A stretch of 64,000 nt of DNA from Coniochaeta sp. PMI_546 (taxonomy: Eukaryota > Ascomycota > Sordariomycetes > Coniochaetales > Coniochaetaceae), in contig MU271148.1 of assembly GCA_021432605.1 (NCBI GenBank), forward strand, positions 7,362 through 71,361. Reading direction: 5' to 3'. The notes beneath the pieces are model-generated. The model worked only from the letters and a program-made list of their open reading frames with translations. It had not been told where the DNA came from and searched no databases. Of this stretch, positions 24,401-35,818 are shown piece by piece. The position numbers were made by a program, and so were the translations under genes. The stretch's first letter is position 1. Every line of letters starts with the position of its first letter.

Positions 24401-26265
24401 TGAGAGACGAGCGACTTTCATGCACTGTGACCACTCGGTGGGACAGATCCTCCCGTCCACGGTCTGACTACCAGGCCTGGGGTCTTGATGCGACCAAATT
24501 CCTCTACTGGCCAAAAATCGCCCTTAAATAACGGAATGGCTAGGTACAGCTTAGAGCTTGATGGGATCGCTTATCCTGCGCTCTGCAGACAGGTTGGCCA
24601 ACTGTATATCCCGCTTTGTTGGTAGGCTGGCTGACAAGGATGTGCGACTCTGAGACACTTGGACACCTTGAACATCTCGAAATAGCCGAGCACCGGCATC
24701 TGTCACATCAGCACCACATGGTAAAAGCGCTTGGAAGCTGCACTAGCCCTCGTAGCTGCCAGACTTGGTACCTGAGTGACGTGATCAGGTATACCCCGAG
24801 TGATGAACCATATCCCCGTCCGGGTATTTGTGTGTTTCATTGAATGTGTGTAACGATGTGGGCTGGGGTCGAACAGAACAAGACCCAGCAGGGCGAATTT
24901 AAACAAGCCTATCGTGTTTGCTCAGTGTTTATGATTGGATGGCGTCTATGTCGCATGTTATTTACGGGCTCAAGCGATCTGCCGCGCGCCACAAGCACCG
25001 ATCCCTGGCTGCGCTAGTCTACGCAGTAGGTACCTACTGCAGTACTATGTAAGTACCTACCTTACCTTATCTTTAGGTAAGGTGGACCTGGATGGTATCT
25101 GGTAGTTTTGCGATGTCGGGTATCACATTACCTCACTCCCGTCCACCGACAATTTGCCGTTTCCGTTTTTCCGTTTTCACTACTTTCGGTTTCTTCTCTA
25201 CGCTGCTAGATAGATGGAAGTTATTTTCAACTCGTTCAAACAGATGTGAATAGATACCTTAGATACTTTGCCTTACTTTCCAGCTCGAGACTACCGTATC
25301 ATCTGGCGAGCGAGCAAATCGAGCTATTTTAGGCGCTAACTGGAGAAGGACTGGCTTCAAACCACCTGCTTAATAAGACCTGTGAGCTTGTAATTCGCTC
25401 CTTCTCCGAGTCCCTTTAGCTGGCATTGCGAATTCCTATGGCAAAACCCCTGCTACATGCCTAGCTCGATTCTATCGATTGCAAGATTATACGGTCCCTG
25501 AGGACCGCTGCAGAGTAGTCAATGTCACCACATTCGAAGCTGAGGAATATCTGCACGTACAAATGCGGAAAATAGGTGTTGGCCATGACGACCAGTGGTT
25601 TACTGTGGTAGAAATTGCAGACTTTGCAGGAGCCACACTGCTACAGCAGTATCTTCGTTGGGCCAAAGTTGGTACATCGGTAGCTTGCGGGAACCGAAGA
25701 GGAGAGGATAAAAGAGCAAGAAACAGCCCAACAGCGAGAATATAAGAACCGTCAGGCCGATGATCTGCTCGAGACGAAAAGGAAAAGCTGTCAGTATTTG
25801 TACGTCGACAATCTTTTTGATCGTGTAGGTAAAATCGATGATACACTCGACTCGTAAGACAAATACATACGGCACGGTACCTGCTTGTCAGGTGTGTCCG
25901 GAATTGGCTCGAGACCTTAGAGACAGATTTTCGCACTTAGGATGCACGGTCACAAAGTCTGGGCACGCAAAGACACGAAAGCACGTGACCCGCTTGGTCA
26001 ACCACAGACGACGGATTAAGGTAACGTAGGGCAACAACGACGTGCAACCTGGTAACGACAACCTAAGCACTTCTACACCCGGGCAAGAGCATGCTCGTGC
26101 GTTCGCTACAGTCTATGTGACTTTCCTTTCTCGACTGTTCCTTCCATCCAGCCTTCTCTTGATGCTGCCTCACTATCAGGGCTGTCTTGTGATCTCGCGA
26201 CCATCGTTCCTGCACAACTACATACACACTGATTTATGCCCTACAAAGGGAACTAATCGGGCATC
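21465..26265. other. 4.8 kb gene-poor interval between C2H2 gene and RAD3
   Basis: No recognisable gene. The part next to 21464 is expected to hold the C2H2 gene's promoter and leader, and the part next to 26266 the RAD3 promoter. Visible structures are a 9-bp unit (CAGCCAAGG-like) repeated three times at about 23025-23055, GTAAGGTAAGGTAGGTA at about 22901, and a cluster of palindromes at 25023-25083. Open frames reach 160 codons on the minus strand (23168-23684) but overlap each other in two frames and carry no known motif. Confidence 0.45.
25023..25083. repeat. Cluster of perfect palindromes and a hairpin
   Basis: An 18-bp perfect palindrome, GCAGTAGGTACCTACTGC, lies at 25023-25040. It is followed by TACTATGTA at 25043-25051 (reverse complement of a motif dispersed elsewhere in this window). 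A perfect 9-bp inverted repeat, ACCTTACCT and AGGTAAGGT, lies at 25059-25067 and 25075-25083 with a 7-base loop. It is in gene-free DNA 1.2 kb upstream of RAD3. The function is unknown. Confidence 0.7.
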
Positions 26266-29234
26266 ATGAAGTTCAATATCGAGTATGTCGATTTTTCAAA
26301 TGGTAATCCACTTTGTACTATGACGAGCTTCGCATGTTAACAATGCCTGTGATCTCAAGCGACCTGCCCGTCCTCTTCCCCTACCCGCGCATTTACCCAG
26401 GTGAGTATCTTGGTCAATTCACTATTGTCGTCTGTGTACCAGCTGACAGTCTTACACAGAGCAATATGCGTACGTTTTCTCTACGCCGAATATCTTTATT
26501 TCGTGCTTGTTAACCCATGATTAACCGCAGTTACATGTGCGATCTAAAAAGCAAGTATTCTCTGATTGCCTGGCCTATCCGTCTCAATCTCATTTCTGAC
26601 TATAGCTTCCAGAAACTCTCGATGCCGGTGGTCACTGTGTGTTGGAGATGCCTTCAGGCACAGGGAAGACGGTGTCTCTCTTATCACTCATTGTGGCCTA
26701 TCAACGGCACTATCCGGAGCACCGAAAACTGATATACTGTTCTCGTACGTCCGGCGAATAGGACAAACTCTAAATTCATGCTAATAAACCCACTCAAAGG
26801 GACTATGTCCGAGATCGAGAAGGCTCTGGCTGAGTTGAAAGCTTTGATGAAGTATCGGGCGGAGCAGCTAGGTCACGAAGAGGATTTTAGAGGCCTTGGC
26901 CTGACCAGTCGTAAGAATCTTTGCTTGCACCCTTCCGTCAAGAGGGAGAAAAGTGGCGCGGTGGTCGATGCACGCTGCCGGAGCTTGACCGCTGGTTTCG
27001 TTAAGGAGAAGAAAGAGAGAGGGGAGGACGTCGAGCTATGCGTTTATCATGACGTGAGTCCTAGTGTTCAACCCCACCCCCTTCCCTCCCGGGCCCCTGT
27101 CCTGTCGCCTTTATTGACCTTGAACTTCAGAATCTCGACCTCCTTGAACCACATAATCTTGTGCCAAACGGCGTCTGGACACTGGATGGTCTTCTTCGAT
27201 ACGGCGAGCAACACAAGCAGTGCCCGTACTTTACTTCACGTCGAATGGTACGTCGCTATTCTCCCGGTACACTGCACTCGCTTACGTTCCTAGATGCAAT
27301 TTTGTAATGTCATCATCTATTCATACCACTACCTCCTAGACCCTAAGATTGCAGACCGCGTGTCAAAGGAGCTCTCTAAGGACTGCATCGTAGTCTTCGA
27401 CGAAGCGCATAACATTGACAATGTCTGCATCGAGTCTCTGAGCACTGATATCACTGAGGATTCGCTTAGAAAAGCGACTAGAGGTGCACAGAATCTAGAG
27501 AGAAAAATCAATGAGATGAGGGAAACAGACCAACAGCAGCTACAAGACGAGTACGAGAAGTTAGTCGAAGGTCTGCGCGGAGTGGGCGAAGCTCGTGATG
27601 AGGATGCGTTTATGGCCAATCCAAGTCAGTCGACAAGAATCCTCCTTATACCTTTGCACTCCACCATGCTAACCTGATCCATAGCACTCCCAGACGACCT
27701 GCTCAAGGAGGCTGTGCCTGGGAACATCCGGAGAGCGGAGCATTTCGTTGCCTTTCTCAAAAGGTTCATCGAATACCTGAAGGTATGCTGATATTGACCA
27801 GTAGAGCGCCCAGGCTTTATCTTGACGTGCATTCCCACTAATGGAGGCGCTTGATAGACTAGGATGAAAGTCCGACAAGTCATCTCGGAAACTCCTCCTT
27901 CGTTCCTAGCGCATCTCAAGGAATATACATTCATTGAGAAGAAGCCGTTACGCTTCTGCGCGGAGCGCCTCACCTCGTTGGTGCGAACGCTCGAGCTCAC
28001 AAACATTGAGGACTATCAACCGTTGCAGGAAGTCGCAACGTTTGCAACACTTGTCGCGACCTACGAGAAGGGTTTCCTCCTCATCCTCGAGCCCTTTGAA
28101 TCCGACACTGCTGAAGTGCCCAATCCTGTCCTCCATTTCACGTGTCTGGATGCCGCCATTGCGATTAAACCCGTTTTTGACAGGTTCAGCTCCGTCGTCA
28201 TCACATCTGGCACCATCTCTCCTCTGGAGATGTATCCAAAGATGCTAGGATTCTCGACTGTTGTTCAGGAGTCCTATACGATGACCCTCGCCAGAGACTC
28301 TTTCTTGCCTATGATTGTAACCCGCGGTAGCGACCAAGCCGCCATCTCGACCAGCTTTCAAGTCCGGAACGAACCGAGTGTGGTTCGGAACTATGGAAAC
28401 CTTCTCACAGAATTTGCCCGCATAACACCAGATGGAATGGTAGTCTTCTTCCCTTCCTACCTATACATGGAGTCCATCATCAGCATGTGGCAGGGCATGG
28501 GCATCCTGGATGAGGTCTGGAAGTATAAGCTTATCCTTGTCGAGACTCCTGACGCGCAGGAGACGTCCCTGGCGCTCGAAACATATCGTACGGCGTGTTG
28601 CAACGGACGTGGCGCCGTTCTGCTATGCGTCGCGCGGGGAAAGGTCTCGGAAGGCATCGACTTTGACCACCAGTACGGGCGGACCGTGCTGTGTATCGGC
28701 GTGCCTTTTCAGTACACGGAGTCTAGGATACTCAAAGCCCGACTTGAGTTCCTCCGTGAAACCTACCGCATCCGTGAAAACGACTTCCTTTCTTTCGATG
28801 CAATGCGTCATGCCGCGCAGTGCTTGGGGCGAGTGCTACGAGGCAAGGATGACTACGGCATTATGGTGCTCGCTGACCGACGTTTCCAGAAAAAGCGCAC
28901 TCAACTACCCAAATGGATCAATGCCAAGCTGGAGGACAAGAATGACAACCTCAGCACCGACATGGCTATCGGCATCGCACGGACGTTCCTGAGGGGCATG
29001 GCCCAGCCTTTTAGGGCTAAGGACCAGGAAGGTATTAGTACCTGGAGCTGGGAGGATCTGAAAAGGCACCAAGAGCAAATAGCGGACGAACAGATCAGGG
29101 AACTACGAGCGAGGCGTGACGGCACCGAGACAATGCAGGGTATAGTCACGAACGGGAGAGGAGTGCACGACGACAGTGACTATGGAATGGACGAAGACGA
29201 AGAAGAAGAGCTGATGGCACTCGGTGCGCGGTGA
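26266..29234 (+). CDS. RAD3: TFIIH helicase subunit Rad3/XPD
   Basis: 5'-3' DNA helicase of TFIIH, needed for nucleotide excision repair and Pol II initiation. Ten exons: 26266-26282, 26360-26400, 26460-26469, 26531-26550, 26613-26744, 26800-27053, 27131-27247, 27294-27624, 27685-27782, 27858-29234. They total 798 residues, close to the family length. Splicing restores the family start [20 protein letters not shown] and the Walker A box MPSGTGKT with Lys-48. The Walker B box DEAHN is in exon 8. The four Fe-S cysteines are all present (NLCLHP, DARCRS, ELCVYHD, KQCPYF). The helicase 2 part keeps [13 protein letters not shown] and [16 protein letters not shown]. Exons 1, 3 and 4 are only 17, 10 and 20 nt. 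Intron 4 (26551-26612) begins GC, not GT; no GT donor nearby keeps the frame. The gene converges on the DDHD gene 194 bp away. Confidence 0.97.
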
Positions 29235-29428
29235 GCACCCGATTGTCAACGAGAGGCGGCGAACATTGCATCCAAGGCAGATGAGGAATGGTAACAATAC
29301 TTGCGGGGTGTCAACAGTGCACAAGCCATGTGGACTATTGCAAGGAGCGATAAGTACCACGCCTGGGGTTCTAACCCTCATTAAATGGAGAGCATGTAGA
29401 TTGCAGATTGTACTCCTGGGGCTCGTAA

Positions 29429-32400
29429 TCATTGCCCAGCTCTACTCGAGAGAATCGGCTGTTTGGCGGCCTTGACAGCTCGCATGCCAGGAAGGGTGCT
29501 CGTCCTCCCAGGTTTCCGACCTACCTCAGTACACAGCATTCGGATGAGGTCTGGATTGTACCAATAACTAGTATGTGCAGACAACATGTTCAAGTACTGG
29601 ATTTCCAACGGACCCCCACCAGACCGTAAGTAGTAGTCAATCTGGCCGTTATCGTTCAGAAGATATGCCTTTTTTTCTGCTATGTCCTCGCGGGTGAAGT
29701 CATGTACCTCGAGTTCGAGCTGCGACGGTAGTCGTGCTGTTGGAGGCTTCTTGGCTGTCGTGTCCACTGATGACGATGTCTCCCGTGCGCCGCCGGTCAG
29801 CCCTCTCAGTACATTGCCCATGGACTGCAGAAGGGAGTGTGTTGAGCTGGGGACGTAGGCAGTCTTCAAGCTCGAAGCGTAGCTGGGATCAATGGTGCCG
29901 TTCAGGAGGTAAGCGATTGGATCCTCTTTGGCAAGAATATTGTATATGTTGTCCACCGCGAGACAACCGAATTTCCCAACGTCACCGACAACGTCGTCAT
30001 CAGTAACGTCGCCACGGTCAACATCTGGCTTTAGGCGGCCTCGCCGTGGGATCAGGTTGCCTCTCTCGAGTAGTAAGAAGAAGCCTGCCGGGCTGCCAAG
30101 TAGGAACAAATTTTTGGTGTCAAACTCAAAGCGGTCACTGAGCGGTAGCTCTTGTCTCAAGTCGAGACGGGGAATGAAGGTTGGCTGCTTGGACAGGATC
30201 TCGAGAGCCATAACACTACCGAGTGAGTGGGCTATCAGATGAACACGGCCGTTCTGGGAGAAACCGGGGTTGTTTTGGCACCAGAGCCTGTAGACGCGGT
30301 TCGCTTCAGCGACCAGGGCCGCGATCATTGTCCCTTTGTGGTGTGACATGTAGAAGGGGATATCAAACATGACGTCTGATATCATGCTGCGCACAGCTGG
30401 TATGGTGTTTGGCTCAATGTCTTTGAGCGTGAAGTCATCGCCAGAGTGGGCGGCCTTGTCCTCCTCCCTCATTGGCCCGCCTTCCTCAAACTTCAAGACA
30501 TGTCGCCAGTTAACGGGAAGAACCATGATGCCGTTCTGAGCAGGTCGAAGCACGGATCTAACTGCTTCGTCCGCGAGTTCGACATTGACGGCCCGGCGGA
30601 AGGTATTGATCGCATGCGTAAAGTGGAAGCTCTCAACACGCTCGGCGAACTTCTGACCGATGCCGTGGGCTACAAGGACGAGGTCTGTGACCTGGCCGCG
30701 CTGCCGATCTAACTCGCAGCTAGCACAAGCTTCTTCCGCGGCGCGATCCACAGCCTGGAGTATACCTGTATCGTGGGACCGCTGGCTCTTGGAGCTCTTC
30801 TTGCCGTGCAGACTCTCCCATACATGCCAGTCAAAACCCCTGACAACAGGCACACCAACCGTGAAACCTCTCATAATCTTCGCAACCGGTTTACGCCCGT
30901 AGTATTCTGACGGTCTCAAACTCTGCTTTAGGAGAAACGCTAAATCACTGTCTTTGTAGATGACATGGTAATTTTGGTAGGGTTTGGCTTCATCAGATGG
31001 GCCGTTGCCGGGCTGCACAGCCTCTAACGTGCCGGCAGCAGCAGCTTCACCCTGATAGCACCGAGCCGCACAAAATGGGTCGCTAGATATAGGCGGCTCA
31101 GGAGGAGACTGTTCCTTGCTTTTGGATCGCTTATCGACAGTCTCTGACCACAATGGATGCGAGACCTTTTCCTCGCCGAGTGCGCCGACCTCTAGAGCAG
31201 ACCTGAGCTCGTCTTGCCATGTGTCGGACCAGGCGCGAAGTCCTCGGTACCCGGCCTCAAGTTGATTTGCCACAGCCGGTTCGACAGGTACCATGCCATC
31301 TCTAGTCTGATTAGCGTTCTGCGCGCCGCGGCAAGGGAAGGCCGGGGGGGGTTGGGGTTTGGAAGGGGGGCAGGACAGCCGTCCCTGTAAGCCTCTTACT
31401 TGTAGAACCAGGTTGAGCGCACAACAATGCTTATATCGTTGACAGGGGACCAGTAAATAGGCTTCATCTGCAAGACCGGAAGAGACACCTTGTGAAGCCT
31501 CGACACACCTACTGGGATGTCCGTGGATTCCTCGACCATCGGGGTGTCCCTACTTCTACGATACGCTGCAGCCTCTCGTTCATTGATTTGTGGACGCTGG
31601 GAGTGGACATTGTCGGCTGTGTCGGGCAAAGGACGGTCCGTAGCAGTAGATGAGGAATTCGGTGGAGAGCCCGTGGGTGAGACTTCTGGCGTATTCCCTG
31701 TTCCAACACGCAAGAACGGCAGCCCGGATATACCATCGTCGTGTACAGATGGCCTTGTCTGAACGACCTTCGCGATATCAATCGAGGGTAGAGCCCCTAC
31801 AGGTGAGTTTACTCCTGGAACGGCCTGCGCGGCAAGGGAGCGATCATTCCTGCCCTGAATATATGCGTCCGGCACATATACCTTTGAAGACGATTCCGGG
31901 GCGCTTTGGTGTCCCTCGGTAGCCGCCACAGCAGTCTCGGCCGCGCCCGACCTCAGTCGCCCGAGTCGTGACATGACAGTCTCAACCACCCTGTCATGGT
32001 CTAGAAGTTGCTGACGCCTCCGAACGAGGGCACAAAATTCGTTCCTCAGTTCAGCAGACGCATCGATCAGAAGTTCCGAGCAACACACAGGGACTGGGCT
32101 GTTGGGAAGGGCTGCCGGTATATTTGTGACCGCCACTGCACCCTGACCTTCACACTCGTGCTTTGTCCTGTGTTTGACAACGAGTTTCTGTATGATAGCG
32201 TCGAGCTTTGTTGCGTTCTCTTTGGACAAGGATGGACTCAGGCTCCGATCTCGCTGGGCGCGGGCGTGGTTCTTCCTGCAACTGTCGGAGCTAAGTCCCA
32301 GCCAGGCTTTCTCCAGTGTATTGCTATCACCAGGGGAGAAAGGCCGCAGGGCAGCCTTGTGGTATTTCGAGTCTGTGGCACCGACAGTTGTGGCGGTGGA

Positions 32401-32547
32401 TAGGGGATCGTCGAGAGGGATAGGCGAGGAGTAGAAGAAATGAGCGTTCAAAGGGGGTATGCCCTCGAGCGCGCCGTGAGGTTGCGGCGGAGAAACTGGT
32501 GCTAGGCGGCAGGAATGGCCGAAGGTATGACCAGAAAGTGATGCCAT
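29429..32547 (-). CDS. DDHD-domain phospholipase (PA-PLA1 family)
   Basis: Intracellular phospholipase A1-like protein. Two exons (32547-31400 and 31301-29429) with a 98-bp GT-AG intron give 1006 residues. The splice joins SIVVRSTWFYK to DGMVPVEPAVANQLEAGY, which rebuilds the conserved motif known from the yeast YOR022C/DDHD family. The first 340 residues are Ser/Pro-rich and low in conservation. The nucleophile elbow AHSLGS lies at about 740-745 (Ser about 742), with a VAHGIGQ segment about 150 residues before it. The DDHD region follows with NLFLLGSPAGFFLLL and DYYLRSGG near the end. The yeast relative is mitochondrial, and the animal proteins act in ER/Golgi lipid traffic; location is not decidable here. 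If the two exons were read as separate genes, both would lack half the family signature. Confidence 0.9.
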
Positions 32548-33130
32548 GATTGCGAATGGGTAAAGGGAATTCGAGCTTATCCGATGCTGACGTCGTTATT
32601 GTTGTGATGCGATCGTGGCAGAAAAGGCTAAACCTCACCGTAGCCCTGGTCGTGACGGGAGTTGGAAAAGTCGGGAACTGTGAAGCATGGTCGGGAGATG
32701 CAGCCGAGGGCCACAGTGCTACTAAAGGTACTGGTAATCGAATCGTTGGTGCACTGCTAAGCGGGCAGTCTGCTGGCACATCTGCGGTGTTTCATTGTCT
32801 ACCTGGTACCTAAATGTCGTTACTGAACTTTGGATAAACATGCGGGTGATGCGCTGGCGGCCGATTGATCTTTCGCGTTTGCCCTACGTCTTGCCTACAT
32901 AGTAGATGACGTGGAGGTCGGCGCGGTAAAGTCGTCGGTTACACTAGTCAGTTCTCGGTTAAGCGCACCCACTGCAAATGAAGGCCGCTTGATCACTAGG
33001 TAATGTTCCATCCAGCTCTTGGTCGATTCTCCTTGATAGAATTTGGCATAACTTCAAGGTAATGATGGCAAGCAAGGATATGTTCACATGAAGAATCTCC
33101 TGTGCATCTAGGGTGGGTGACCTCTGCAGA
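32548..33130. other. Intergenic region between DDHD phospholipase and antiporter genes
   Basis: About 580 bp holding the promoter of the DDHD gene and the 3' flank of the antiporter gene, both on the minus strand. One TACATAGTA motif lies at 32896-32904. No coding region was recognised. Confidence 0.5.
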
Positions 33131-34330
33131 CTAGTCGTCGTCGACCAGTGCGTGACCACTTACAAACTCCGTTACCAAGAATGCCACGTATAGCGCAAGC
33201 ATTACGCCGCCCATCCACCGTTTTCCGCCACCTAGCACAATGCCCAAGATCAAAACGGCCGAACCAAACATGGCCGAAGCTTCAAGAGCGCCGAAACTGA
33301 GCTGCAACTGCTCCGCGTCTCCCCACAAGAAAAGAATCCCGCCACAAAGCGTGACCAGGAAGATGTTGGAGCCAACAGTGTTGGCAACCATAATACCAGG
33401 TTGATGCCTTACGCCCCCCATGATAGCCACAAACTTTTCGGGTAGTGTCGTTGCTAGGGATAGGATAGTAGTGCCAACCACAGTGCCAGAGATACCAAGC
33501 TCGCTGCCAATGCTTCCAGCACTATGCGCCACAATGTAACTCGACACCAAAAGCGCACCGAGACCCACTAGAAGCTTGAATATGTGCGAGCGGAGGGATT
33601 TGGGACGGGGTCGGCGTGCACCGAACTGTGAGGATTTGGCCCGAAGTTTAGAGCTTGGTAGCAGGTCCATCTCTCGGCTGTTCTTGGCGGTCAAGGTCGA
33701 GCTTGACGATCGCCGTCTACCCTTCTCGTCCCCTCTTCTACACTGTTCCTCGTCGTCCCTCTCGTCGCCCGCGTCACAATTGCCTTCGTCGTCGTCGTCG
33801 TCGTCGTCTTCGTCATCGCTGTCGCTGTCGCTATCAGAGTCATCTTCCGGTGCAGTCATAACGCCCCTGTATATTGCTGAAGCGACTGATACCACATAGA
33901 CGATGAACGCGACAATGAGAAGAGTCCCTGCTACCCATTTCAGGGCGGCACTGAGAGTAGAGAGGAGTAGCAGGAATATCGAAGTCAATCCGAGCAGGAC
34001 TGCTGCGTAAATTTTTGAGCTTCGATCAAACGTGGCAGTCTTCATGAAGATCAAGCCTAGCGAGAAGGAAGCCAAGATATTTGCGATAGCTGAGCCCATG
34101 AGATTTCCAAGGGCCAGCGACTGGTTCTTCTGACCAAGAGCAACAGCAATGACAACAAGCTCCTCCCACTCGGCACCACATGTCAGTAGTCCGACGAGTG
34201 TTGGGGAGACATTGAGGCGCTTTGCAACAATGGCCGTGTGGTCGATGAATTTGTCGGCACCATATTCGAGGAGGAAAAGACCTGCGATAAAAGAGGCAAT
34301 GTTGTAGAGAAGGGAGTCGATGTCGGCCAT
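33131..34330 (-). CDS. Sodium/calcium exchanger-family cation antiporter
   Basis: Predicted membrane cation/Ca2+ antiporter (CaCA superfamily), 399 residues in one exon. The start is the ATG of MADIDSLL; further upstream only a TTG extends the frame. There are about ten hydrophobic segments in two halves. The first half has an alpha-repeat with GNLMGSAIANILASFSLGL; the second has GTTILSLATTLPEKFVAIMGG and NTVGSNIFLVTLCGG. The two halves are joined by a roughly 110-residue hydrophilic loop with a run of Asp/Ser coded by GTC/GTCGCT repeats (about 33780-33850) and a basic tail. The loop's acidic run resembles the regulatory loops of NCX-like proteins. In the first repeat, GAEWEELVV stands where many family members have a Thr/Ser-rich GTSLPEL type sequence. 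The substrate (Ca2+, Na+ or K+) and the membrane cannot be told. It is divergent from the Nramp gene. Confidence 0.85.
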   Translation of the reverse strand: MADIDSLLYNIASFIAGLFLLEYGADKFIDHTAIVAKRLNVSPTLVGLLTCGAEWEELVVIAVALGQKNQSLALGNLMGSAIANILASFSLGLIFMKTATFDRSSKIYAAVLLGLTSIFLLLLSTLSAALKWVAGTLLIVAFIVYVVSVASAIYRGVMTAPEDDSDSDSDSDDEDDDDDDDEGNCDAGDERDDEEQCRRGDEKGRRRSSSSTLTAKNSREMDLLPSSKLRAKSSQFGARRPRPKSLRSHIFKLLVGLGALLVSSYIVAHSAGSIGSELGISGTVVGTTILSLATTLPEKFVAIMGGVRHQPGIMVANTVGSNIFLVTLCGGILFLWGDAEQLQLSFGALEASAMFGSAVLILGIVLGGGKRWMGGVMLALYVAFLVTEFVSGHALVDDD

Positions 34331-35818
34331 GTTGGAATAACGACAGAAGTGGGCTGACTTGGGACGCAATGCCAGGCGGATTTTGAACGAGGGGATTCCA
34401 ATTTGGCGATGAGTGCTCGGCGACAAAAGCCTCTCCAGGCAAAGAATTTGGATAAAAATGAAGGACGGCCCTGTATATTAGAAAGACATGGTTTCATGAA
34501 GACTTGGTTGAAGTCAACCTTGCCAGACGATGACCCACAGGAAGGAGTTGCGAGTTGAAAGTGTCTCGTGAAGACGGGACAAAGTGGCAGAACTGGGCGC
34601 CCAACAATTATCAATAGTCCCTAATAAGGGGGTCCCGCTGAAATTAGATCCTAGCGAAAATCTGGTCCAGGCGCGGTGATCCAGGTTGCTGGTATACAGC
34701 TGACGGAAGACACTATCGATATTGATTTGAGCCCCACCTTCCGGAAAGGGACGTCTACATAGTACTGGTGTACTGTGCACAGTAGTGTACACGTAGACTC
34801 GCAGTACTTTAGGACAAAGAGCGCAGTCCATAACGCTTAGAACATATTCGGCCGATAAGGTGACGGCGCTCTCGAAGCAAACCAAAGCCGTCTCAAATTA
34901 GTCTTCTATCTGAGGTCCTAATTGATTAGTGTAGATCTCCCTTAGCCCAGCGAGACAGAAGCCTCCGATCCAGTTGCACGTGGTTCCCAAGTTTCCCACT
35001 TACGATGTAGGGGCCTGTCGCCAAGCCCGTCTTCAGATAAGATCCGAGTGGACCATTTCAGCCTTCAGCCTTCAGCCTTCAGGCCCTTGGCAGCGAATGC
35101 CGAACCAGGAAATCCAAAAAAGGCTTCGGAGCCGTAATCATCTGCGATAAGCCCGATAACAGCCCTGTAAAGACAACGACTGAGGTACTAACAATAAACT
35201 CTACCACATGAGGCTGGGGTCTGCCCTGCTGTGTGTTTCAGACCATGATGCAACTTGGCCAGCTTGCACACTGACTGCGAAACAACAGAACTTTCATGTT
35301 CAGACTGGCCACGGCACGCAATGTCGGTGGGTTCAGGCGTATGGGTGGGTAGTATTGTGTGGTGATGACTCTAGCTCGGCAGCTGCATGGATCGAATATT
35401 GGCTGAAGCTTTTTACGTGTACGTCGTTGCTGCAGAGTGGGAAAGCTCCACCAGCAGCAGTCCAGAGCGGCCCCTGACAAGACGCCCCGCGCTAAGAAAC
35501 TCGGAAACTCCAGCCATTCCAGTCTCAGCTCGCAACCATTGAACAAGCCAAGCCTGTTGCAGTCTCGCGTCCCCACTGGTCACTGCATTTTCCAAAATCT
35601 AGTCTAGACCTAGTCAAGCGAAGCCATGATAAAGATCCAATGGCCCCCTCATGGGATTCTCTTCGCGCCCAGGACCTGCAACCAAGGTTCCTGAGGTTCG
35701 TCTTGATATCCTTTCCGGTCTTCGCACTTCTGGTCCTATCTGTTTGAGGTGTGCTGCTGCAGGTTCAAGTGCCGTTGCCGTTGTCGTTGCCGTTTCCATC
35801 ACCATCACCACTGTCATC
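34331..35818. promoter_or_regulatory. Divergent antiporter-Nramp promoter region
   Basis: About 1.5 kb between two divergent transporter genes. It holds a TACATAGTA motif at 34756-34764, a loose inverted stretch around GTGTACTGTGCACAGTAGTG (about 34767-34790), and a TTCAGCC unit repeated three to four times at 35057-35083. The 35651-35818 part is open in frame with the Nramp protein but is low in conservation; a longer start there is possible. No separate gene was recognised. Confidence 0.45.

Noticed and set aside
25600-25936. Minus-strand spliced frame with a membrane segment (IIGLTVLIFSLLGCFLLF) and a good-looking intron at 25765-25870
   Set aside because: Donor, branch point and acceptor look real, but the frame that joins them has a stop just upstream and no ATG, and the protein resembles nothing I know.
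31396-32547. Separate hypothetical gene upstream of the DDHD gene
   Set aside because: A splice (31400 to 31301) joins it in frame to the phospholipase and rebuilds a conserved family motif, so it is exon 1 of that gene.
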